This document shows positions 31,441-39,183 of a DNA stretch of 39,515 nt, piece by piece; positions within the stretch are counted from its first letter, which is position 1, and every line of letters begins with the position of its first letter. The notes under the pieces are model-generated. The model was not told where the DNA came from, did no database searches, and saw only the letters and a list, made by a program, of their open reading frames with translations. The stretch is from Priapulus caudatus (Eukaryota > Priapulida > Priapulimorpha > Priapulimorphida > Priapulidae). The stretch spans positions 1 through 39,515 of the forward strand of contig NW_014579222.1 in NCBI RefSeq assembly GCF_000485595.1, read 5' to 3'. A program made the position numbers and the translations under genes.

Positions 31441-32980
31441 TCTCGAACGTCTATATGATGAAAACGAAGATCCAACATACGGGAGGATAACCCCAGCTGT
31501 CAGAGAAGCAAGTACCACTACGAGCTGCCTCGTTAAGAACGTTGAGAACAGGAAGAATTCAACTGCGGTAAAGAAGCACCTCAAACTTCTAGGGATTACG
31601 GTCCTAGGAATACACTGGAAGAGGCTAATTTTGTACGGAAGGATGTTTGGAACCCTTGGGAAGGTATTTATGACTCAACCGCGAGCTCATGTGGGCATTT
31701 CGCAAATTGTCAACGGCAGCAGCCTTACGAGGTATGTGCCACCAGGCTTTGCATGGCCTACTGACGATTCTGCGAAAGCACTCTTAGCTTCGATGCATAG
31801 TAGAATGGATGTTCCAGCATGCTGGGACAGTGAGAACCTTGGAATGTACAGGAGAGGGTTTAGCCATATAGTACGTAGAATTAAAGCAAGCGGCTACAAT
31901 GGCAGCATTCTAACGGCAGATGAAACAAGAGAAAAGTCCAACCGCAGAGGAGGCAGAGGTATCCTCGAAGACACCAGTATGAGAGAGTGCTTGGATGACC
32001 AAAACTTCGAAGAACATCTCAATGCGGACAAGATGCGCTTCATCGGTGGCGATCCTGCTCTAAGGTACGTAACGGCTATGGCCAAGTACGAAAGAAAGGA
32101 GAGCGGAATTGCCGCAGTAAGGCCAAAACCTAGGATAATCCAGTACGCGCCAATTCCGGTGCGGGTCAACATGCTCAGGGCTGTTGGAAAGTTGTGGGAC
32201 TCTGTGATGTCGGATCATGGAGTTCTACCTTTCATGGCACCTCCGTATGGACAGCTCGGAATGGGGAGGTACATTGAATCCTTTTGGAGTCAGTTGAGAA
32301 CCCCAGCGGCAGTTACGGATGATGTGTCAAGGTGGGACGTACGTATGTGCGCACCTTACCTTACACTTGAGTGCGAGATGTTATGCAGTTTGGTTCCAAC
32401 GGAAAGACGGTTCCTTGAGGAATACTACTCAATGTGGATAGACGGAGTGATTCTCACTCCGGATGGCCACATCTTTGTCTCCGACGGACAGAGAGGAAGC
32501 GGGATGTATCCGACGTATTTTGGAAACTCAGTGTGTAATGCCGTGCAGATGGGAGTTCGCGCAGAAAAAGCAGGAGTTTGCAGTGTTGAAAATTTTCTAG
32601 ATGGAAAAACACTCACTCCACTGGTGTCGGGAGATGACTCAGTTGTTGGAGGTGATATTAGTCAAGTCACAAGATACGCAAATGAAACGAGACACAGCCG
32701 TGAGAGCGGTTTTATTCGAAAAGGAATTGGGGAATATGAACCCTCACTGGTTGTTACTCGCGTGGAGGACATCGATTTTTGTTCCCATCAGTACCGCAAG
32801 GTCAAAGTTGGAGGCAAAAATCTTTACCTTCCAGTGCGTGATTCAAGACGTATCATGGACACACTGTACTGGGACCTGAGTTTGAGCAGGCCCAGTAATA
32901 CCAAGGAAAGGTTGGATCTACTAAGTAGTACGGCAACTAGCATGGAAATCAAAACGGCCCCACGTTGGGCGTCACTGTGA
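31382..32980 (+). pseudogene. Flavivirus-like NS5 RNA-dependent RNA polymerase
   Basis: The polymerase frame is open from the overlap to TGA 32978-32980. Motif F region is RPKPRIIQYAPIPVR (about 32119), motif A DDVSRWD (32318-32338), motif B QRGSGMYPTYFGN (from 32489) and motif C SGDDSVV with GDD at 32630-32638. The later FCSH block (VEDIDFCSHQYRK) is characteristic of Flaviviridae polymerases. All catalytic residues are present and no stop interrupts the domain. The last codon and the stop lie in the right terminal repeat, so no viral 3' untranslated region remains. Confidence 0.93.
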
Positions 32981-33191
32981 AAGCTGACTATTATGCCTTC
33001 ATGGGAGCACTCACAATGAATCGACAAACACAGGAATTTGGTAATGAACGGCTTTATTACGAGACGCCGGCTAACTCACGTCTGCTCACACCAATGTCTG
33101 CCAAGCAAGAGAACGAGAGGGCGCGCGCCTCGCACATGCGGCAACACCGCGCCACCTTCCGACACTAGTCCGAAACTATGCCACCGTCACA
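32976..33191 (+). repeat. Right 216-bp terminal direct repeat
   Basis: Same length as the left repeat and 214 of 216 positions identical. The polymerase stop codon TGA (32978-32980) is bases 3-5 of this repeat. Confidence 0.95.
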
Positions 33192-33195
33192 TTGG
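33192..33195. other. Target-site duplication TTGG, right copy
   Basis: Matches 25377-25380. Four bases is a usual length for Ty3/Gypsy-type integration. The following TG also matches the start of the left repeat, which makes the identity look six bases long. Confidence 0.75.
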
Positions 33196-33245
33196 TGTTT
33201 CTGTGACTAATTACAATTAATTTAGAACACCAAACTAAATTTCAG

Positions 33246-33423
33246 CATGAAGCAGATCAAGAATGATTGGCGTTCAAGACTTGGAGACTGCAACTTGTCG
33301 GACCTCATGATGGTGTCCATGGAAACCCCCTCTGTGGACCAGTTTGATCCAATGCCCACCATCCATCACTGGAATTCTGGACTCAAGCGAGCGAAGAGGC
33401 CATTCTATAAGGATGACATGAAA
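33246..33423 (+). CDS. ZNF862-like hAT gene, exon 5: rest of the hAT dimerisation region
   Basis: The acceptor AATTTCAG|C completes a codon split at 25115. Encodes MKQIKNDWRSRLGDCNLSDL, the direct continuation of the ...AERGIS signature, then HHWNSGLKRAKRPFYKDDM. The donor is GTAAGC. The 8.13-kb intron 25116-33245 would be only about 315 bp without the viral element and one TTGG. Confidence 0.82.
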
Positions 33424-33579
33424 GTAAGCTGTTGTTTTTTATTGAAAACACTGTTACAACTTATATAAAATGTACATATCATTAATGTGTCAGTCTAGCT
33501 CGTTTGCCTTTCATCTTCAGACAGGAGTTATGAATTGATAGTGGCACTATAATATAATACATGTGTATCTCTCCTACAG

Positions 33580-33798
33580 TACTGCTCTCCGACACAGACG
33601 CACATTCTCCTGGATGAGGCTGGGAGCTTCATGGAACCGGCAGATATCAATGCTGATGATGATGATTGCGATGTTGATGCTGATTTTGATGTTAATGTTG
33701 CGGCTGACAGCTCTGATGATGATGATTATGCAAGCTACAGAGATGTAACCGCCTTTCAAGAGAAGGCCTATGAAATGTTAATAAATCAAATGATATAA
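33580..33798 (+). CDS. ZNF862-like hAT gene, last exon
   Basis: Acceptor CTCCTACAG. Encodes a short segment THILLDEAGSFMEPADI, an acidic Asp-rich stretch (several GAT repeats, about 33650-33730) and a final VTAFQEKAYEMLINQMI before the TAA at 33796-33798. No AATAAA stands out downstream, though poly(A)-rich sequence follows at 33806. Confidence 0.7.
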   Translation, partial: YCSPTQTHILLDEAGSFMEPADINADDDDCDVDADFDVNVAADSSDDDDYASYRDVTAFQEKAYEMLINQMI

Positions 33799-34151
33799 AT
33801 ATGTAAAAAAAATCATGATCACTTCATTTGTTTTCTTATGATCCATATCAGAGTTACGTATATTTTATACAATTGAATGTCTTTTACAAAACCTTTCTGG
33901 GGGAGACCCCCTGTACCCTGGGGGAGACCCCCTGTACCCCTAGCAGAAGGGGGGCTCCACCCTCCTACCCCACCTACCTCCCCGTAAATCACAATGCTCG
34001 TCGATTTGCGCCTAGTAAGAGTCCTTCGGCAGGACTAGTAGAATCTTGGAAGGACTAGTAGATTTTTTCTTTTACTAGTCCTGTGGACTAGTGAACAAAA
34101 ATGGTTAGTGTCTAACCCTGTATAACAATCATATATATAAACATGAATTAA
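33799..34151. other. Non-coding, with small tandem and palindromic repeats
   Basis: CTGGGGGAGACCCCCTGTACCC occurs twice in tandem near 33896-33940, each with an internal GGGGG...CCCCC palindrome. ACTAGT-containing palindromic pieces (GGACTAGTAGA) repeat at 34033-34095. No gene. Confidence 0.6.
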
Positions 34152-34500
34152 TATTAGAAATTAGAAAATAGTTTAGTGTCAGCCAGATACGATACCTGAC
34201 CTTAATTTGCGAATTGAGAGTAGAATCAATAATATAGGCCCTATATATATTATATATATATGTAAACACGACATATTAGAAATTACAAAATAGTTTACCA
34301 TTATACAATATCTGAAATAAATTTGCAAATTGAGATTAGAACTAACATATAGAAACATATATCAAGAATCCATAATTGAGATATGTTCTATTATGGACTC
34401 TGGATATAAAAACAGGACATAATATTAGAAATTAGAAAATGGTTTAGCGTCAGCGAGATACGTTATCTGAATAAACGTTGCAAATTGAGATTAGACATTT
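34152..34500. repeat. Three imperfect tandem repeats of about 120-150 bp
   Basis: Units begin ATTAGAAATTA(G/C)AAAAT at 34152, 34274 and 34423, and each contains a GATA-C...ATCTGA-type middle and TTTGC(A/G)AATTGAGA-T/G-TAGA. Spacing is 122 and 149 bp. It lies just before the PIF1 remnant. Confidence 0.75.
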
Positions 34501-34562
34501 TAAACTAATATGTTAGTGGTAGAATATTTGCTCTATAAATAAGTTTGTGCATGATTTTTCAG

Positions 34563-34646
34563 GTACAGGAAAAACATACCTGGTGAAAGAAATAGCGGAA
34601 ACGTTAAGAAGCTTGGGGAAAATGGTTGCTGTTTTAAGCACAACAG
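34563..34646 (+). pseudogene. PIF1-like helicase, Walker A exon fragment
   Basis: After an acceptor TTTTCAG the exon reads GTGKTYLVKEIAETLRSLGK and VAVLSTT: the Walker A motif and first strand of a PIF1-type SF1 helicase. Homology stops after ACAACAG at 34646, where the expected GT donor is replaced by AA, so the following 300-bp intron has probably lost its splice donor. Confidence 0.7.
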
Positions 34647-34946
34647 AAAGTTTTGCCCAATATAAAGATTTCGTAACCCGTAAAAATGGAAACATTGAGC
34701 CATTTGAATGTCTGGGATTCAAAAAGAAGATGTTGCTGGCAAGTCGTATTGAAATCTAATAGCAAAAATAGGGCAGAATATGGAGTATGATACAGAAACA
34801 TTAGCGTGTGAGTCAACGTTTATTTGCAAAATGAAATGATATAAGTACATGTTTGTTTGATAACCTTTATTTAACATATTAATTTAAAGTAAAATTAAAA
34901 TTAAATTAAAAATAATTTTTATGATATGTATTTTGCTAACTTTTAG

Positions 34947-35950
34947 GTGTGTCTGCTAATGCACTTCTGGAATATAGAGGCTCCACCATTCACAAGTAGG
35001 CTGGAATGAGAGATGGTCGTTTCAGTGGAGAACACCTAGCACACCTCATCAACACTGATAATGCATACACGGCAGTGGAAAACAACATTCTGTCAGTTGA
35101 TGCCATCATCATTGATGAAGTCTCCATGTTGAGTCAGCAAACACTGGAGACCTTAGAAATTATCTGAAGAAAACTGAGGTCATCCGATTTCTTCTTCGGT
35201 GGCCTCCAAATAATAATGGCTGGAGATTTCTATCAGCTACCTCCAGTGCCTAGTCGAGAATATGGTGACTATGGTCACTATTGTTTCCTATCTCACACCT
35301 TCATCTGCGTCCCACACAAGCTGCAGCTTGTTGAGGTACTTCGCCAGAAAGATGATGTCCTAATCACTTGCATCAACGAGCTAGCTAGGAGTAAATCTCT
35401 ATCCCCAGGCTCTTGCTCTCGCCTGGCTGAGGTAGCTCGCCCTTTGAAGGCATCAGGTCAGCTTGTCCTTTTCTCTAGAAATTTTGAGGCTGATGTATTC
35501 AATGCAGAAAAGCTCAGCCAGCTGCAAGGAAAGCAGACCTTATACACGGTGACCGACTCTGGAGATGGGCAAACATTAAGAAGATCTAGAGTTCCCAGGT
35601 ATGTTGCCCTCAAAGTCGGTGCACCTGTTGTTCTGGCTGCGAACATATCAGAACAGTACTTCAATAGCCTGTTAGGAACAGTTACTGCGATCACACCTGA
35701 TGGCCCTCTCGTAAAGTTTGAAGTCAAGGGTCATCAACAGGCAATAATCATCAGTCCTCACCTTTCTTCAATTTTTTCACCGGCACATCAGAAGGTCATT
35801 GCAACGAGGAAGCAGCTACCCTTACTGCTTGCGGTTGCAATGACGATCCACAAATGTCAAGGTATGACACTAACATCATTGGAAGTGCACTGCCAGCACA
35901 TCTTTGCAGCAGGCCAACTCGGAGTCGCTGTCGGATGAGCAACCAGCAGG
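34947..35950 (+). pseudogene. PIF1-like helicase, main exon
   Basis: PIF1 helicases unwind DNA 5' to 3'. Seen: ALLEYRGSTIHK, Walker B IIIDEVSMLS (about 35109), GGLQIIMAGDFYQLPPVP, and the C-terminal motifs LLLAVAMTIHKCQGMTL and AAGQLGVAVG. It is not the Helitron's helicase: it lacks a Rep domain and the sequence differs. Three in-frame stops break it: TAG about 34997 (in place of a conserved Trp), TGA about 35164, and TGA about 35936 (a likely Arg position in GVAVG-R-A-T). Near 35940-35950 it runs directly into Env-type sequence. Either a dead transposon-borne helicase or a dead retrocopy; introns favour a gene. Confidence 0.8.
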
Positions 35951-36307
35951 GAAGACTGCCACAGTTCTTATTCGGGACGGCAACGGAAGAAGACGTGCAA
36001 GCCGTACAGCAACAAGTAGCCAGATTATACGAAGACCAGACAGGTTTGACCAAAATTGTAAAAGAACACAAAACTGTGAAACTTTACCAGGCTACAGACG
36101 GAAGCAAACACCAAGGGAATAACAAGACTGGCCAATGCCACGGAACAGATGGCCCGTACGATAGGACTATTGGAAGCAAGAATGAAATATACAAACAACT
36201 TAGTGACGACCGACATCATACGAGTAATAGATATCATTGGAACCTACCACGAATACATGAATATTATCGATAAAGCCAGAAGCACGTTGACCATACCAAG
36301 CCCTTAA
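35941..36307 (+). pseudogene. Retroelement Env fragment (F-protein-like fusion subunit start)
   Basis: The first frame gives GRLPQFLFGTATEEDVQAVQ and ARLYEDQTGLTKIVKEH. The LFGTATEEDVQ-type segment followed by a heptad helix is the start of the membrane-anchored subunit in Env proteins of Gypsy-type errantiviruses and relatives of the baculovirus F protein. A frame change near 36080 leads to ANATEQMARTIGLLEAR and DIIRVIDIIGTYHEYMNII, again helical, ending at a TAA at 36305-36307. No surface subunit, cleavage site or membrane anchor is found. It follows the PIF1 relic without a gap. Confidence 0.55.
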
Positions 36308-37445
36308 CCACATCAAGCAGCAACTCCCGCCCGCATTTGAACTCGCGTACTCACCATCCACACAACTATTCCAATATTATACATCCTTGAATGTACAGCT
36401 AAAGGTCGCGCACGAGGCAGAAGTATTCACAGGGATAAAACGATTAACGACAGACAACACACAGCAATACCGAGTGCAGCTAAAACGATCAGCAAACCAA
36501 GAACAAGAAAAAGAACACAGTATCCAGCAGTCACGCCAGAAACGGGCACTCATCCCAGCACTCGAAAGACAACAATATTAGCAAGATGATGAACATACTA
36601 ATTGTGTTACTAATTAACACAGTAAAGTCTGGAATATAAGTTAGTTGACTGTGTTGACTTGCTCTAAATCTGTTAGTAAATGTAATGTCTGATATGTAAT
36701 AAATTATCTTATTGCTCTTCATCCATATCCACTACCGGCAACAACAGTACCAACGCCATGTTATTCAGTAGTATAGTAGAATAACAGTACTTTTTCTCGA
36801 ATCTATACCGAAAATCGAAAAGAGGAAATTGAACAGTACACAATTCCCAAGGACAAATTTGATGCTAATGGTTCTTGTGATAAGAAGACCAGGCAGCGAA
36901 CAACCGAAGTCTGATCGTCTCAGTGCTGTCAATGCACAGCGCCCCAAGTGCGTACTTCACTTCTAAGAAACCATTCACCTAAATTGCACCATTACAGTCA
37001 TTGTCATTTCATAGAGAAATGCCAACGATGCTGCAGCTAGGGCGCATCTAAGCCAGAGCATATTCCGATTTCTACGACCTGGCTATCACGACGAAACAAG
37101 AAATAGAAGAATGCAATCACGTACACGAACTAACCACAGAGGATGAGACAGCAGGCAAGCAAGCAAACGTTAAGAGACACTCGTAACAGCATGAGAGAGG
37201 AACGACACTGCAGTATATATATATATACTACGTGTGAGTGAGACAAATGTTGTGTCGGCATATACTTTGAAAGTGATAGCTTTCAAACCACAGTCTTCAT
37301 AATATACGTGCGTATTAGCAAAATACTTTTTGCACATTCCCTACATATACCACCGCCGTCTTCATACATAATACTTCTCTACACTTTAATCCTCTAGTTT
37401 AAATTTTACATTGTTTTTGCTCTACAGGGTTGATAGAAGTTATGA
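36308..37445. other. Region without a recognised gene
   Basis: A Gln/Lys/Arg-rich open frame (36387-36581, QEKEHSIQQSRQKR) could belong to the Env relic but shows no motif. A TA run lies at 37213-37228. A good acceptor (TTTTTGCTCTACAG, ending 37427) precedes the glycoprotein frame. Confidence 0.4.
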
Positions 37446-38579
37446 ACTGTACCTCACAATGGAGCAAGTGACGATTTCAATTCCAGATCGGACGATCATC
37501 TCGCAACTTGTCACTATGCCATTAGCGAATCCCTGCGACACAATTCTAGGCTGCTTAAGCGTGACGGGTCGACCGGCGTTTTCATGCGCTGCGGGACGGT
37601 TGAGGGTTACGGGTCCCCAGTTTACAAGGGACCAGTGGAGGAGTACTCTGTTGATAATCGAAAAATCGTACTGATCACCGGCGAGCAGCAGGGGGCTGTC
37701 GAGGTGAAAGACAAGACAATTATCTGCAACTTGCCGTTGATGAAGACTAATGAGAGGTCGCTATTCTACACGACCAGTGACACTAGAGGTCTGGAGAACG
37801 CTGGAGCAATGGATCTTCCCCTCTACCTTGGGGCGCAAATGTCATATTTGCATTACTCGGCCGCCCAGGACAGGCATCAGATTGTGTCGCAACTAAGCGT
37901 TGATGTCTGTAGGGTCGAACGAAAAGTCTTGCTTAACACCTTGGCTATTTTACGATCGGAGCCGGATGTAATTTCCCATATTCAGTACGACAACGTTATG
38001 GGGAAAGGCATCAGCGCTCTCAGAGCTGGAGAAGCCCTCTACCTATTCAAATGCACCGCAGCTAAGGTCATTGCGAAAAATACTCAAATCGCCTGTTATG
38101 AGTACATGCCGGTATTCGTGGGAAAGACTCCAATGTTCCTCAGACCATTTACCAATTTTTTGACAACTGCGTCCCCGGAGATTCCATGCTACACACCCCT
38201 TCGTCCTCTTTATCGCTTTGGGTCTGCATGGTACGATGCGCATACGAAACAGGCAGCGGAGCAACCATATGTAATGGAACCCACACGCATCAGGTGTTAC
38301 GAATTTGCTGACGAGTATAGGGTGCAAGGACTGATGACCATAGAGTCATTCCAAGCGTTCATTACGTCTCTCCAGGTACCTAGTCGTCGACAGGCTTCGA
38401 TCACCATTTTGTCAGAGGCTGCGTTCAGAACAGTGGATCTCGCGGTGCACGGTACAAGATATATGAGCGCGCTGGCAAACTTCAGAGAAAGCATGTCAGC
38501 TGTTGCTAACATGTTAGAGCGAGTCTGGTCGTGTTCCTTTTCTCAGTCATTAAACAAACTCTCGACTCGGCATCAATAA
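37446..38579 (+). pseudogene. Chuvirus-like (negative-strand RNA virus) glycoprotein
   Basis: A frame of about 378 codons, open from 37446; no clear ATG start is visible and the first 45 codons are uncertain. Conserved pattern: VCRVERKVLLNTLA, then AGEALYLFKC, ACYEYMPVFVG, FLRPFTNFL, EIPC and a spaced W-Y, matching the ectodomain core of chuvirus-type G proteins as I remember it: a Cys-Arg-x-x-Arg helix, a Gly-Glu-Ala-hydrophobic-Cys strand and the Cys-Tyr...Leu/Met-Pro-Val motif. Such genes occur as endogenous viral elements and as the env of some BEL/Pao elements. The frame shifts near 38530, before any membrane anchor. Its role would be receptor binding and membrane fusion. Confidence 0.6.
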
Positions 38580-38863
38580 TGCGCTCCTTATTAAACGTCG
38601 GAATAAGTCTTAAGAATCACCTAGTTGCCCTAATCCGTTTTGATATGTATGTTGCTTCGCAAATGTCAAAGACACCAACCACACAGCAAAAGCGTCGCCT
38701 GCATCCGCCCGTTCCCCCAAAGCCCGTTCCCAACTACTCCTCAGATGGCTCCCCGATCCGGTATCCCACACCAAAAAAGATGAAACCACCCAAATGGACC
38801 AGGATGCCAGAGGCGTTCATGTATCCCCGTCTGACGCACGAGTCAGAATCCGCGCAAGCCTAG
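38531..38863 (+). pseudogene. Glycoprotein C-terminal tail, in a shifted frame
   Basis: Continues the G-type gene after the frameshift near 38530: MFLFSVIKQTL and a weakly hydrophobic helix, then a Pro/Lys-rich cytoplasmic-type tail (HPPVPPKPVPN) ending at TAG 38861-38863. The membrane segment is not strongly hydrophobic, so the anchor may be damaged or misassigned. Confidence 0.45.
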
Positions 38864-39183
38864 GCTCCAGAGTCGAGACCAGAAGCGGAGACCTTAATCA
38901 GAGAGGCTCGAACCAGAGCGCAGATTCGCGCTCAGGTCCTGGACAATCCACCACCACCATCAGGTATTTAGCTCGTCGATTTAGGTCGTTAGATTCGTAG
39001 CATAGAAATGACACTATTAGTCTAGTGTATCCTGATCGATCTCGACTATCTACTTCGATACCCGATCAGCACAATAACTCGCGCCATTAGGGCTAACGAC
39101 ACACACCAACCCCGGTTAAGCCACAAATACTACTACTCTTTTAAAAACAATCTTCTTCGATTTTTGAGACCTTATTGTAAACT
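38864..39183 (+). other. Spacer between the glycoprotein and the next open frame
   Basis: Non-coding, with CTTTTAAAAACAATC at 39138-39153 shortly before the next ATG. Negative-strand RNA viruses have A-rich gene-end/gene-start signals between genes; this might be one, but the motif is short. Confidence 0.35.

Larger units (their letters stand above)
25381..33191 (+). mobile_element. LTR-like-repeat-flanked flavivirus-like element (7.8 kb)
   Basis: Two 216-bp direct repeats (25381-25596 and 32976-33191) enclose 7379 bp coding for the replicative part of a flavivirus-like polyprotein. The repeats start TG and end CA, carry TGTGA/TCACA inverted tips, and differ at two positions. A TTGG duplication bounds the unit, and collinear hAT-gene exons on both sides show it came in as one piece. 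There is no reverse transcriptase, integrase or gag, no tRNA-type primer site after the left repeat and no polypurine tract before the right one. It was probably moved by another element's enzymes. I know of no described class with this structure; that judgement is from memory only. Confidence 0.85.

Noticed and set aside
25381-33191. Programmed -1 frameshifting as the normal way to make the polymerase
   Set aside because: No standard slippery heptamer in the right frame, and the second frame change (about 31.43 kb) is in the opposite sense; two plain indels explain the data.
34947-35950. PIF1 helicase as a second Helitron
   Set aside because: No Rep domain or Helitron-type N-terminus; the helicase differs from the 1.1-7 kb Helitron and has an intron position of its own.
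22981-39034. The 10-mer TTAGTCTAGT at 22981, about 23035 and 39025
   Set aside because: Flanking sequence is unrelated; three hits of a 10-mer with a CTAG core in 39 kb is not strong evidence of a shared signal.
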